From positions 1 through 47,380 of the forward strand of contig CAWARM010000001.1 of NCBI GenBank assembly GCA_963784425.1: 47,380 bases of DNA, read 5' to 3'. The translations under genes and the position numbers were made by a program. The notes beneath the pieces were generated by a model. It searched no databases and was not told where the DNA came from. It saw only the letters and a program-made list of their open reading frames with translations. How positions within the stretch are numbered: position 1 is the stretch's first letter; each line of letters opens with the position of its first letter. The stretch is from SHZL01 sp963784425. GTDB lineage: Bacteria; Pseudomonadota; Gammaproteobacteria; Xanthomonadales; SZUA-36. Below are positions 1-8,778 of the stretch, in pieces.

Positions 1-158
1 TCAAGTTCGCCACCAACGCGTTTTTCTTCCAGGAAGGACAAAGCGACCTCTATGCAACCACACATTATGGCCAGTTCCGCGTTGATGAGGATGGCGAGAT
101 GTTACTGACCAACCTGTGCGATGGAGACCTCAAGGTGTTGGGCTTGGGCGGCGCTTAA
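1..158 (+). CDS. C-terminal end of a probable GDYXXLXY-type membrane-anchored protein (partial)
   Basis: Only the last 51 codons are present; reading starts at base 3 and the stop is TAA at 156-158. The visible protein has an aromatic stretch (TNAFFFQEGQ), then YGQFRVDEDGEMLL and a short tail LKVLGLGGA. The pattern of a 'FFFQEG' strand followed by 'YGxFRVDxDG' resembles, from memory, the C-terminus of GDYXXLXY-domain proteins, which are usually encoded beside a DUF2157 membrane protein. The part that would carry the name-giving motif lies outside the window, so the family call is tentative. It is convergent with the DUF885 gene, with four bases between the two stop codons. Confidence 0.45.
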   Translation, partial: KFATNAFFFQEGQSDLYATTHYGQFRVDEDGEMLLTNLCDGDLKVLGLGGA

Positions 159-162
159 AAGA

Positions 163-1956
163 TTACTTCTGCTGCTTAATCCAGCGTTCCACTTTCTCCG
201 CAAGCTCATCCAGCGGTATGGCGCCATCTTCCAGCACCAGGTCGTGGAAAGCACGGATATCAAATCGCTCACCCAGAGCAGCCTCTGCGTGTTCCCGCAA
301 ACGGCGTATTTCCAGCGCGCCCAGCATGTAGGAAGTAGCTTGCCCGGGCACCGCGATGTAGCGGTCAATTTCTGCGGCATTGAGTTCGTGCGAGTTGGTA
401 TTGTGGCTGTCCATGTAGTCCAGCGCCTGCTCGCGCGTCCAGCCCAGTCCATGTATGCCGGAATCAACCACCATGCGCGCAGCACGCCAGGCTTCGTTGG
501 ACAGCATGCCGAGGCGATCGAGGTCGGAACCGTACAGTCCCATCTCGTCGGCCAGGCGCTCGGTGTATAGAGCCCACCCTTCGCCATACCCGGACAGGAA
601 AAAATAGCGGGATATCGGGTGCAGATCGGTGCGCTCCTGCGCAATGGAGAACTGCGTGTGATGCCCGGGGTAGGCTTCATGGAACGCGGTGGCCTCCAGG
701 CCGGCCTTGCTCTGCTTTTCCGCCTGGTAGGTATTGATCAGGTATTTTCCAGGTTCGCTGCCATCTGCCGAGCCGGGATTAAACTGGCCCAGCGGCGCGG
801 ATTTCTCCTGGAACGCCGGGTAGGGTTCGACCACCACTTCTGCCCGGGGCACGCGGCCGAACCATTCGGGCAGGGCAGCCTTGGCGCGCGCCAGCGCCGC
901 CACGGCGTAGTCCACCATTTCCTGGCGGCTGGAAAACAGGTACTTCGGATCGGTTTTCACTCGCTTGAGCAGGACCAGCGGGTCACTCTCATTAAAACTG
1001 CGCGCGCCGATTGCACTGATTTCGGCCATCACCCGGTCCATTTGTGCCAGCCCGATGCGGTGAATTTCTTCAGCGCTGAGATCAAGCGTTGCCCAGTAGC
1101 GCACGGAGGCGCGGTAACACGCCTTGCCATCCGGGTTGGCATCCACGCCTATGGCCGGCCGGGCCACCGCTGCATACTCATTCCGCAGGTAATCCCTGTA
1201 GCGTGCCACCGCTGGCAGGATGCCTTCTTCCACTACGTGCGCGACTTTTTCCTGGTATCCGATATCCTGGTCCTGTGCAGCAATGGCAAACGGGGTTTCC
1301 GCCACGGGTAAAGCCAGGAAGGAATCCAGCAAATCCAGCATGGCGCGAACGCTGTTGGCCGATGCGGTGTAGCCGAGTTCAACACCCTCTTTGAGGTTTG
1401 CTACCTCTGTATCAATATAGCCAGGCATCTGCGCCAGGCGGCTGAGGGCATCGGCCTGCTGCTGCGGTGTATCCATTTTCATTGCGCCAGCCAGGTCCGT
1501 GAATGCTGCCAGCCAGCCGGTAAAGGTAGGGCTGACGTTCCACAGCTCCATGCGGCAAATGCCCATGTCGCGGGCGGACTCCAGCTGGTTGCGCAGGAAG
1601 CTCGCCGTATGGAGCGCGGCAGTATCCGCTATCTCCGCAAGATCGACGGCATTGAGCCGGCCCAGCAAGTCCTGCTGATAAACTTGCCAGCGGGCGAGGG
1701 AATCGATGGAGCGATCGCTGAGGCGCGCCGGGTCGGGATCGGGTGCACCGGAGAGCAGAGCCTGCTCCGGAAAAGTATCGAAGTATGCCTTGACGTATTC
1801 ATCCGCCAGTGCGTTGACCGCCGCCGCGGGGCCGATGGCACGAGTGTGTGCGTCATCCGGCGCCGCTTCGTCACCCGAATGGCAGGCGCTCAGGCCGATG
1901 AACACGAAGCTGATGAACAAACAGCGCAGCCATGTGGCCAGGAATTTACTCAGCAT
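163..1956 (-). CDS. DUF885 family lipoprotein, probable zinc metallopeptidase
   Basis: The protein is 597 residues from the chosen ATG at 1956, which has a GAGGAA ribosome site about 10 bases upstream. An in-frame reading extends to 2052, but only the 1956 start places a signal peptide at the N-terminus: a basic start (MLSKF), a hydrophobic core and the lipobox LSAC with the acceptor cysteine near residue 25. The catalytic-type motif HEAYPGHH lies near residues 426-433, the HExxxGH pattern expected of DUF885 proteins, which are distant relatives of thermolysin-like and M32 peptidases. It is therefore probably an outer-membrane or periplasmic peptidase. The substrate is unknown. It stands alone, convergent with the partial gene on its left and divergent from the PycTM gene on its right. 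Confidence 0.85.
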   Translation of the reverse strand: MLSKFLATWLRCLFISFVFIGLSACHSGDEAAPDDAHTRAIGPAAAVNALADEYVKAYFDTFPEQALLSGAPDPDPARLSDRSIDSLARWQVYQQDLLGRLNAVDLAEIADTAALHTASFLRNQLESARDMGICRMELWNVSPTFTGWLAAFTDLAGAMKMDTPQQQADALSRLAQMPGYIDTEVANLKEGVELGYTASANSVRAMLDLLDSFLALPVAETPFAIAAQDQDIGYQEKVAHVVEEGILPAVARYRDYLRNEYAAVARPAIGVDANPDGKACYRASVRYWATLDLSAEEIHRIGLAQMDRVMAEISAIGARSFNESDPLVLLKRVKTDPKYLFSSRQEMVDYAVAALARAKAALPEWFGRVPRAEVVVEPYPAFQEKSAPLGQFNPGSADGSEPGKYLINTYQAEKQSKAGLEATAFHEAYPGHHTQFSIAQERTDLHPISRYFFLSGYGEGWALYTERLADEMGLYGSDLDRLGMLSNEAWRAARMVVDSGIHGLGWTREQALDYMDSHNTNSHELNAAEIDRYIAVPGQATSYMLGALEIRRLREHAEAALGERFDIRAFHDLVLEDGAIPLDELAEKVERWIKQQK

Positions 1957-2122
1957 GGAAATGCAGTTCCTCTTCGGTTCGTGGTGAGGGCCATTTTGCC
2001 ACGTCCGCACTACTGACGTGGTCACCGCCAGGCTGGAATGCGATATGATCACTGCCTGACTCGATAGAATCCACTGGCAGCCATTAGCTACGAATCAGCA
2101 TACCGAAACGGAATCGATCATC

Positions 2123-2779
2123 ATGAGCGACTTAAGCCAGGCACAAGCACAACTGGAACAGGCCAAAGCCGAACTGGAAGCAGCCATTTTGCATGCGGGC
2201 GAAAGCGCCCCACCCGCTGCGCACGAAACAAAACTTCCCGGCACTGCGCGCGGCATCGAAACCATGTTCCGCAGCGTGTATGCCGTGCAAATGGACTTGA
2301 CCGGGCTGGCCGATAACAAGGCCAACATGATGATCAGCATCAACGGCATTATCATGTCCATCATCATTGCAGCAGTTGCACCCAAGCTGGATGCCAATCC
2401 CTGGCTGCTCGTGCCCACTGCGGTGCTGTTGATTGGTAATCTCGTGTCGCTGGTCTTTGCCGTCCTGGCTGCGCGCCCGCGCATCAGCCGGCCAGTGTTC
2501 GATTCGTCCGCGCCGCGTCGCAGCGAAGGCAACCTGCTGTTCTTTGGTACCTTTGCCAATATGCGCGAAGACAATTATGTGCTCGCGATGGAAGAGCTGA
2601 TGAAGGATAAGACCCTGGTCTACGAATCCATGATCCGCAACATTTATGGGCTGGGTAGTGTGCTCTACAGAAAGTTCGTCCTGCTGCGCTATGCCTACAG
2701 CAGTTTCATGGTCGCACTCATCCTCGGCGTCTTCTCATTTCTCGGGGTTTTTGCCTGGCTGGCGCAACGAACCCCCTGA
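2123..2779 (+). CDS. Stand-alone Pycsar effector-type membrane protein (PycTM/DUF5706)
   Basis: This 218-residue protein starts with an Ala/Glu/Gln-rich, probably coiled-coil segment (about residues 3-30). It then carries the signature LADNKANMMISINGIIMS at about 73-90, which runs into a first membrane helix, a second helix at about 97-117 and a C-terminal helix at about 192-212. The 'DxKAxxxxSINxxI' region followed by paired helices is typical of the PycTM domain, named for the membrane effector of Pycsar anti-phage systems that responds to cyclic CMP or UMP. No nucleotide cyclase gene is adjacent, so a defence role here is not shown; many such proteins occur alone. The stop is 21 bases before the iorA-like start, so it may be co-transcribed with the oxidoreductase genes. 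Confidence 0.75.
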   Translation: MSDLSQAQAQLEQAKAELEAAILHAGESAPPAAHETKLPGTARGIETMFRSVYAVQMDLTGLADNKANMMISINGIIMSIIIAAVAPKLDANPWLLVPTAVLLIGNLVSLVFAVLAARPRISRPVFDSSAPRRSEGNLLFFGTFANMREDNYVLAMEELMKDKTLVYESMIRNIYGLGSVLYRKFVLLRYAYSSFMVALILGVFSFLGVFAWLAQRTP

Positions 2780-2800
2780 TCCGCAACCCGGAAGTTAGTC

Positions 2801-3271
2801 ATGAGCAACACCATCACCATCAACGGCAAGGCACAGGCGACCGATGTGGACCCGGACATGCCCTTGTTGTGGTTCCTGCGCGATACGTTGGAACTCACGG
2901 GCACCAAGTATGGATGCGGCATGGGCCTGTGCGGCGCCTGCACCGTGCATTTGGACGGCCAGGCAGTGCGCGCCTGCATGACACCGCTTAGCGCGGCGTT
3001 TGGCAAGCAGGTCACCACCATTGAAGGCTTGTCGGCGGATGGCAGCCATCCACTGCAGATCGCCTGGGTGAAAAACAACGTGGCGCAGTGTGGCTATTGC
3101 CAGTCCGGGCAGATCATGGCCGCAGCCGATCTGCTGGCGCGTAACCCGGCACCCGGCATCGTGGAGATAAACGCTGCGATGGAGGGCAATATCTGCCGTT
3201 GCGGCACCTACACGCGTATTCGCAAGGCTATCGCTGAAGCGGCCGGCCAGATGAAGGGGGCGGCAACATGA
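2801..3271 (+). CDS. iorA: (2Fe-2S)-binding subunit of a molybdenum hydroxylase, IorA-type
   Basis: The protein is 156 residues, the usual length for the small iron-sulfur subunit of the xanthine oxidase family. The N-terminal plant-ferredoxin-type cluster uses C39, C44, C47 and C59 (GCGMGLCGAC, then RAC). The C-terminal helical cluster uses C97, C100, C132 and C134 (QCGYCQSG and ICRCGT). It passes electrons from the molybdenum subunit encoded next to it. The IorA label reflects the two-subunit architecture of isoquinoline 1-oxidoreductase, with no separate FAD subunit gene; the real substrate may be another N-heterocycle or an aldehyde. Its TGA overlaps the next ATG by four bases, which suggests coupled translation. 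Confidence 0.88.
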   Translation: MSNTITINGKAQATDVDPDMPLLWFLRDTLELTGTKYGCGMGLCGACTVHLDGQAVRACMTPLSAAFGKQVTTIEGLSADGSHPLQIAWVKNNVAQCGYCQSGQIMAAADLLARNPAPGIVEINAAMEGNICRCGTYTRIRKAIAEAAGQMKGAAT

Positions 3272-5442
3272 ACATCCTGGATTCAAGCCAGCTGGCGCTC
3301 AATCGCCGGGAGTTTCTCAAGACCTCCGGACTGGCCCTGGGTGGCCTTGCCATCGGTGTGTCGCTGCCATTGGGGGTGTTGGGCAAGGTGGGTAACACCG
3401 CATTCGAGCCCAATGCCTTCGTCTACATCGACCGCAACGGAGCAACCACGATTTACTGTGGCCGCTGCGAAATGGGCCAGGGCATCAGCACCGCCCTGCC
3501 GGCCGCTGTCGCAGATGAGCTGGAAGCCGACTGGTCGCGGGTAACCGTATTGCAGGGCGATGCCAATGCAAAGTATGGCCCGCAGGGTACCGGCGGTTCA
3601 CGCAGCATCAATGTGATGCTGGAACCCATGCGTAAAGCCGGCGCGGCAGGCCGGGAAATGCTGGTTGCTGCCGCAGCCCGGAACTGGAATCTGCCAGTAG
3701 AAGACTGCTACGCGAAGTTGCACACGGTTTACAACCGCAGTGATGACCGCAAGCTCGCTTACGGCGAACTCGTTGCACTGGCCAGTGAGCTGCCGGTGCC
3801 GGACCAACCCAAACTCAAGACCCGCGATCAGTTTCGCTATATCGGCCAGTCCCTGCCGCGGCATGACCAGGGCGAAGTGGTCGTGGGCAAACGCATCTAT
3901 GGCGCGGACAAGAAGGTGCCTGGCGTCAAGTACGCTGCCATCCGGCATGTGCCTGTTTTTGGCGGCAGCCTTAAGTCCGTGGACAAGTCCGCTGCCCTGG
4001 CCATGCCGGGCGTAGTGGACGTAGTGGAAATCCCGCGCTTCGAAAAGCCCTTTGGCTCGGTGGGCGGCGTAGCCGTGGTCGCGGACAATAACTGGGTGGC
4101 ACAGCAAGCGCTGGCGGCGCTCAAGATTGAATGGGAGCCGGGCCCGAACGGCTCGTATGACACCACGCAATACAAGCAACTGCTGGTGACTAATGTCGAG
4201 TCCCCCGCCAAGATCGAATTTGAAAAAGGCTCGCTGGGCGAGGCCTTCAAGCAAGCCACTGTGCGGCATGCAGCCACCTACGTGGGCAGTCACCTGTCGC
4301 ACTCACCCATGGAGCCCATGGCCAGCCTGGCCTGGGTGCAGGATGACCATTGTGAGATCTGGGCCTCGACCCAGGACCCGGAGGGCATCCAGAAAACCGT
4401 GGCCGAGTACCTGGGGCGCAAACCCGGGGACATCACCGTGCATGTGATGATGGCGGGTGGCGCATTCGGGCGTAAATTCATGTGCGACTATGTGCAGGAA
4501 GCGGCCGCCCTGTCCAAAGCCGTCGGTGCGCCGGTAAGTTTGGCCTGGTCGCGTGAGGAAGACACGCGCACCGGTTATTACCATTCCTGCACCGCCCAGC
4601 ACATCGAAGCTGCGGTGGATGCCGATGGCAAAGTCACCGGCTGGCTGCACCGCGCGGCCTTTCCAACCATTGGATCGCTATTCGATCCTGCTGTTGCCCA
4701 ACCCACCGCTGAGGACCTGGAAGATATCTCGAAGCACCCCTATGGCATCGCCAGCATGCGGGTCGAATCCGGCCTGGCCCCGGCTCATACCCGGATTGGC
4801 TGGTACCGGGCGGTGTACGCCATCTTTTATGGCTTTGCCATCAATGTGTTCACCGATGAGCTGGCCCGTGCAGCCGGCGTCGATACGCTGGAGTTTATCC
4901 GCGGCATTTACGACAACAACCACGACCCGGAGCAACAGGAGCAGGTGCAGCGCTGCCGCGGAGTGCTGAATGAGGCAGCGAACATGGCTGGCTGGGGCCG
5001 GGAACTACCGGCGGGTCAGGGGCTGGGAATAGCGGTGCACCACAGTTTCGAAAGCTACGTGGCGATGGTGGTGCATGCCGAAGTCAAGGGTGATGAGATT
5101 GCCGTTCACCGCGTCGACTGCGCGGTGGATTGCGGGTTGGTGCTCAACCCGGGCATCGCCACCGCACAGATGGAAGGCGCCGTCATCATGGGCATGGGCC
5201 TCGCCCTGGAAACCGAAATCAACTTCAGGGACGGCACGGTGGTCAACTCAAACTTCCATGATTACAAAGTGACGCGAATGAGCGCGGCGCCGGCGGAAAT
5301 CAACGTAAGGTTCATCGGCCAGGATTACCGTTCCACCGGTCTGGGTGAACCCGGCGTGCCCACGCTGGCGCCGGCATTGGTTAACGCCATCGTCGCCGCC
5401 GGCGGGCCACGCTACCGTTCTTTGCCGATTAAACCAGCGTAG
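3268..5442 (+). CDS. iorB: Molybdopterin cytosine dinucleotide-binding subunit of a molybdenum hydroxylase, IorB-type, with Tat signal
   Basis: This 724-residue large subunit begins with a twin-arginine signal (NRREFLKTSG, then a hydrophobic stretch ending near residue 33), so the folded complex is probably exported with its small partner. Landmarks are the CGRCEMGQGI segment, the GGAFGRKF molybdopterin loop near residue 400, and a C-terminal GLGEPGVPTLAPAL motif whose Glu is the catalytic base of the xanthine oxidase family. No FAD subunit or MCD cytidylyltransferase gene follows, so cofactor synthesis must come from elsewhere. Its last 14 bases overlap the convergent vapC gene. The substrate cannot be read from the sequence. 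Confidence 0.88.
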   Translation: MNILDSSQLALNRREFLKTSGLALGGLAIGVSLPLGVLGKVGNTAFEPNAFVYIDRNGATTIYCGRCEMGQGISTALPAAVADELEADWSRVTVLQGDANAKYGPQGTGGSRSINVMLEPMRKAGAAGREMLVAAAARNWNLPVEDCYAKLHTVYNRSDDRKLAYGELVALASELPVPDQPKLKTRDQFRYIGQSLPRHDQGEVVVGKRIYGADKKVPGVKYAAIRHVPVFGGSLKSVDKSAALAMPGVVDVVEIPRFEKPFGSVGGVAVVADNNWVAQQALAALKIEWEPGPNGSYDTTQYKQLLVTNVESPAKIEFEKGSLGEAFKQATVRHAATYVGSHLSHSPMEPMASLAWVQDDHCEIWASTQDPEGIQKTVAEYLGRKPGDITVHVMMAGGAFGRKFMCDYVQEAAALSKAVGAPVSLAWSREEDTRTGYYHSCTAQHIEAAVDADGKVTGWLHRAAFPTIGSLFDPAVAQPTAEDLEDISKHPYGIASMRVESGLAPAHTRIGWYRAVYAIFYGFAINVFTDELARAAGVDTLEFIRGIYDNNHDPEQQEQVQRCRGVLNEAANMAGWGRELPAGQGLGIAVHHSFESYVAMVVHAEVKGDEIAVHRVDCAVDCGLVLNPGIATAQMEGAVIMGMGLALETEINFRDGTVVNSNFHDYKVTRMSAAPAEINVRFIGQDYRSTGLGEPGVPTLAPALVNAIVAAGGPRYRSLPIKPA

Positions 5443-5839
5443 ATTCCTCCCAGTCCTCCATGCGCAATCCGGCGACACGGCCGAATTCTGCGCTATTGTG
5501 AGTCACGAGGATGGCATCGAAAGCTCTGGCAGTTGCCGCGATCAGTAAATCGTTGGGACCAATCGGGCGTCCCTGGCGCCGCAGATCGGCTCGAATCTGC
5601 CCGTATTCCTCTGCGCAACGGTCATCAAATGGCAAGCTGACCAGCGGCGCAAAAAATGACCGGAGCAAACTAAGGTTTTCTTCCACCTGCATGCTGTGGC
5701 GCGCACCATACAACAACTCCGCTTTGACCACGCTGCTGAGCGCGATTTCGTGCGGAGCCTGGAGGGCAAATCGCCTAATTACGCTGGACTCCCTGCTGTT
5801 AAGCAGTTGGATGCAGGTATTCGTATCCAGCAGGTACAT
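5429..5839 (-). CDS. vapC: VapC-type PIN domain ribonuclease toxin
   Basis: The product is 136 residues starting MYLLDTNTCIQLLNSR. The ATG at 5839 is preferred; one codon upstream is only a TTG. PIN-domain acidic residues are visible: D6 in LLDTN, an E in the KAELLYGA segment, and the late RPIGPNDLLIAATA and LVTHNSAEFGRV segments characteristic of VapC/FitB proteins. By family it is a magnesium-dependent endoribonuclease, often cutting tRNA, held inactive by the antitoxin encoded just upstream. The start overlaps the antitoxin stop by one base (TGATG), and the 3' end overlaps the convergent iorB gene by 14 bases. Confidence 0.88.
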   Translation of the reverse strand: MYLLDTNTCIQLLNSRESSVIRRFALQAPHEIALSSVVKAELLYGARHSMQVEENLSLLRSFFAPLVSLPFDDRCAEEYGQIRADLRRQGRPIGPNDLLIAATARAFDAILVTHNSAEFGRVAGLRMEDWEESTLV

Positions 5840-6066
5840 CAACCCGGATCCGCGCGGGATTCAAAGTCTCCCTCCGGTTCGCGCTTGAGCGCTTCCCCTT
5901 GCCAGCGGCCAATGACGTGTTCGAAATAAGCCGCCGGCCAACTGTTGGCGGCATCACGCTTTACGAGTTCAGCCAGATATTTTGATACAGACAAGTGAGC
6001 CTGCTGCGCTTTTTGCTGAATTTTCTCCGCCACGCCGTCCGGTACATAACAATGCAATTGGGCCAT
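5839..6066 (-). CDS. vapB: VapB-type antitoxin, ribbon-helix-helix-like
   Basis: This 75-residue protein begins MAQLHCYVPDGVAEKIQQKA and continues with HLSVSKYLAELVKRDA, a pattern expected of a beta strand plus two helices of a ribbon-helix-helix DNA-binding antitoxin. The C-terminal half (WPAAYFEHVIGRWQGE) would be the toxin-binding tail. A strong GGAGG site lies about eight bases before the ATG. It is the first gene of a vapBC operon, and by analogy the complex should repress its own promoter, where a repeated AT-rich motif is visible. Confidence 0.82.
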   Translation of the reverse strand: MAQLHCYVPDGVAEKIQQKAQQAHLSVSKYLAELVKRDAANSWPAAYFEHVIGRWQGEALKREPEGDFESRADPG

Positions 6067-6082
6067 GGTCCTACCTCCGCAC

Positions 6083-6104
6083 GGTATATATATGTGGTAT
6101 ATGT
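6083..6104. promoter_or_regulatory. Candidate vapBC operator: tandem GTATAT repeats
   Basis: Immediately upstream of the antitoxin ribosome site, the motif GGTATATATATGTG is followed directly by GGTATATGTG. This is a tandem AT-rich near-repeat in otherwise GC-rich DNA. Placement and repeat form suit an antitoxin autoregulatory site, but binding is inferred only from location. Confidence 0.4.
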
Positions 6105-6259
6105 GTTTTTACATTGTATCAGATAAATACCCTATAAAAACAATGAACATGCACGATCCATCTCCCGGTCTTAGCGTGCTGGCAGATGTGCCGGGCGGCA
6201 ATGGGCAGTTTCTGGAAAACGGGTAGGACTTCGTGCCGGCGGGACCGATTTACAGCTGA

Positions 6260-6928
6260 TCATTCGCTTTCGAAACAATAGGCAAAGCGTTCAATGTCGT
6301 CGTGGTAGTAATCCTCGATCTTACGGCGTGAAGCAGCATCGTAGTAGTGGCTGTAGTGCCGCGCGCCGGACTCGTAGGTTTTCTTGTCCTTGCTCACCAC
6401 TTCAGGGCAATCCGTTTTGGCAGCGATTATTCCCAGGGCCTCATCGCGCTGTTCAAAGCGGAATACTTCAGTGACCAGCAAGGTGCCATCAGTGTCGCAG
6501 ATGTATCCGCAATTGCTGAGGTAATGGCCATGGAAGTCGAAGCCGGCGGGTCGCACCAACTGGTCTACGTAGCGCCCGAAGGTCCAGCCCTGCAATTTGC
6601 CGTTTTTCTGCAGGAACAGGAACAGCGACACGGCTCGTTCAAAGGGATTCCTGACCATGGCGAAGGTATACAGCGAATCCCATAACTCAAAGCCCACCTG
6701 CTCGCGCACCATACCCGCTGGCAGGTGGTGGGGAATCAGGCCCATGCCGATGCCCTCGCTGGCCGAGGGCTTGCCAAACAGCTTGCCGTACTTATTATAA
6801 AACGCCAGTTTCAGCGTGGTGGTGGACGTCCGGGGAATGTCAACGAACCAGAAGCCAATTTCCCGCAGACGGCTACGGACGTAATCGGGTTTCTGGATCG
6901 TTGTAAAAGATTCTTTCTCTTTAGCCAT
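6260..6928 (-). CDS. Sulfotransferase family protein
   Basis: The protein is 222 residues from the ATG at 6928; a longer in-frame reading to 7030 adds a low-complexity N-terminus without family character. FWFVDIPRTSTTTLK near residues 26-40 fits the 5'-phosphosulfate loop of PAPS-dependent sulfotransferases, with Arg where many have Lys. FAMVRNPFERAVSLFLF fits the 3'-phosphate site (RNPxxRxxS). The C-terminus YYHDDIERFAYCF matches the 'y..D...f.y' end of the Sulfotransfer_2 family. It probably transfers sulfate to a surface glycan or small molecule; the acceptor is unknown. It is divergent from the M28 peptidase across about 150 bases that would hold both promoters. Confidence 0.78.
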   Translation of the reverse strand: MAKEKESFTTIQKPDYVRSRLREIGFWFVDIPRTSTTTLKLAFYNKYGKLFGKPSASEGIGMGLIPHHLPAGMVREQVGFELWDSLYTFAMVRNPFERAVSLFLFLQKNGKLQGWTFGRYVDQLVRPAGFDFHGHYLSNCGYICDTDGTLLVTEVFRFEQRDEALGIIAAKTDCPEVVSKDKKTYESGARHYSHYYDAASRRKIEDYYHDDIERFAYCFESE

Positions 6929-7080
6929 GCAATCGCGTACCACGGACCTGCCCGCACAGTGATGTCCGTGCAAGGGTACTGCACTTGTATTGTGCTTGGC
7001 CAATGGTGCCGGGCCAATGGCAGCCCGCAAAACCGCTCTGGTGTAAACTCACACCTTTACAGTCGCGAGATCAAGAACCC

Positions 7081-8769
7081 GTGAATTCTCACCGCAGCAC
7101 TTTTATCCTTGCCGTACTGGTTTTGTGGCCGGCGCTGGCAAAATCCGAGGAGGTCAACCTCGAGGTCATCCACCGCATCAAGGACCAGGCCTTTAATCAT
7201 TCGAAAGTGATGGATTACATGAACTTGCTCGCCGATGAAAACGGCCCCAGGGTCACAGGTTCTCCCGGCTTTCAACAGGCGGCGGATCATGCCGTAATTG
7301 CCTTTAAGGAAGCTGGAATCAAGCAAGCGGGACTGGAAAGCTGGGGCACGTTCGGGCGTGGCTGGTCGTGGTCGCGCATTGCGCTGCAAATGAAAACGCC
7401 GCAGGACACGACGCTCACCGCTTTCCCGGCTGACTGGAGCCCGGCCACCGATGGCCCGGTCACTGGCGAGGTGATTTTTGCTCCTTTGTGGCAACGCGGG
7501 GAAGAGCCGGCGGACAAGGACCTGGAAAAAACCGCCCGCCAGATCGAGGCCTACAAGGACAAATACCGTGGCAAATTGCGCGGGAAAATCGTCATGATTG
7601 ACCTTCCGGTGCTGTTCAAGCTGCCGCAAGAGCCCGTGGAGTACCGCTTCGATGATGAGGCCCTCAAAAAACTCGGTAAGTCAAATGAGCCCGGCAGCAA
7701 GCCGGAGCTGCAGTGGCCACTGGTCAGGTATCCCGCGGACCTGGATGAGCGCGCGCGCTACATCGATGGTGTTCCTCTGGAAATCCTGGCCGACCGGTGG
7801 CTGCTGGACCTGAAGCTGGGCAGTCGCCTCGCAGCATTCTGGCGTGAGGAAGGCGTCACTGCCATTCTGAAAACCACCTGGGCTACCACCAGCGGCATCA
7901 TCATGGGAAGCGACTTTGGCTCGTATATCGATGGCGCCCCCATTCCGCCTCCTGCCGCCGTGGTCATGCCGGAGCAATACAACCGCATGGTCCGTTTGCT
8001 GGAGCGCAAGGTCCCGGTATCCGTGGAACTGGAGGTGGCCGCTGAGTTTTACGGACCCGGGCTGGAAGGCAATAATGTCATTGCCGAAATCCCGGGTTCA
8101 GGCAAGCGCAAAGAACTGGTGATGCTGGGTGCCCACCTCGACTCCTGGCATGGCGCCACCGGCGCCACCGACAATGCTGCGGGCAGCGCCGTGGTGATGG
8201 AAGTTATGCGCATTCTCAACACTCTGGGCCTGGACATGCAACGCACCGTGCGCGCAGCCTTGTGGAGCGGCGAAGAAGAATGCCTGTGCGGCTCGCGCGG
8301 TTACGTGGCCCGGCACTTCGCCGAGCCGGTGAGCATGACCCTCAAACCGGACCACGCGGACCTGTCCGTGTACTTCAACCTCGATAACGGCAGCGGCAAA
8401 ATCCGTGGTGTCTACCTGCAGGACAACGACATGGCAAGGCCCATATTCGAAGCCTGGCTGGCGCCCTTTGCAGACCTCGGTGTCACCACCACCACCATCA
8501 TCAACACCGATGGCACGGACCACCTCTCGTTCGTTGCGGTTGGCTTGCCCGGCTTCAATTTTGTGCAGGATCCGCTGGATTACGAAATCAACACCCATCA
8601 TTCCAACGTGGACGATGTGGGGCATATTGTTCCAGGTGACCTGATGCAGGCGGCGGCCGTCATGGCCACCGCTGTTTACCATGCGGCTACCCGAGCCGAA
8701 ATGATGCCCAGGATTCCTTTGCCCGCACCGCTGCCGCCCAAGCAGCCTCTACCGGAAATCCTGCAATGA
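7081..8769 (+). CDS. Exported M28 family zinc metallopeptidase
   Basis: The chosen start is GTG at 7081, giving 562 residues beginning with a signal peptide (basic start, then FILAVLVLWPALA, cleavage before KSEEV). A longer reading from 6985 would bury this signal. M28 zinc ligands are present: H352 and D354 in GAHLDSW, bridging D364 in ATDNAAG, the catalytic Glu pair E398-E399 in WSGEEE, and a late His at about 506-507 in NTHHSNVD. A protease-associated-like region sits between the N-terminus and the catalytic core. It should be a periplasmic amino- or carboxypeptidase of the glutamate carboxypeptidase/Q-peptidase type. The methyltransferase gene follows after nine bases, so the two are likely co-transcribed. 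Confidence 0.87.
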   Translation: MNSHRSTFILAVLVLWPALAKSEEVNLEVIHRIKDQAFNHSKVMDYMNLLADENGPRVTGSPGFQQAADHAVIAFKEAGIKQAGLESWGTFGRGWSWSRIALQMKTPQDTTLTAFPADWSPATDGPVTGEVIFAPLWQRGEEPADKDLEKTARQIEAYKDKYRGKLRGKIVMIDLPVLFKLPQEPVEYRFDDEALKKLGKSNEPGSKPELQWPLVRYPADLDERARYIDGVPLEILADRWLLDLKLGSRLAAFWREEGVTAILKTTWATTSGIIMGSDFGSYIDGAPIPPPAAVVMPEQYNRMVRLLERKVPVSVELEVAAEFYGPGLEGNNVIAEIPGSGKRKELVMLGAHLDSWHGATGATDNAAGSAVVMEVMRILNTLGLDMQRTVRAALWSGEEECLCGSRGYVARHFAEPVSMTLKPDHADLSVYFNLDNGSGKIRGVYLQDNDMARPIFEAWLAPFADLGVTTTTIINTDGTDHLSFVAVGLPGFNFVQDPLDYEINTHHSNVDDVGHIVPGDLMQAAAVMATAVYHAATRAEMMPRIPLPAPLPPKQPLPEILQ

Positions 8770-8778
8770 GACCCGCTG

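Noticed and set aside
2123..5442. A complete Pycsar anti-phage operon
   Set aside because: Only the effector-type membrane protein is present. The adjacent genes are molybdenum hydroxylase subunits and there is no nucleotide cyclase.
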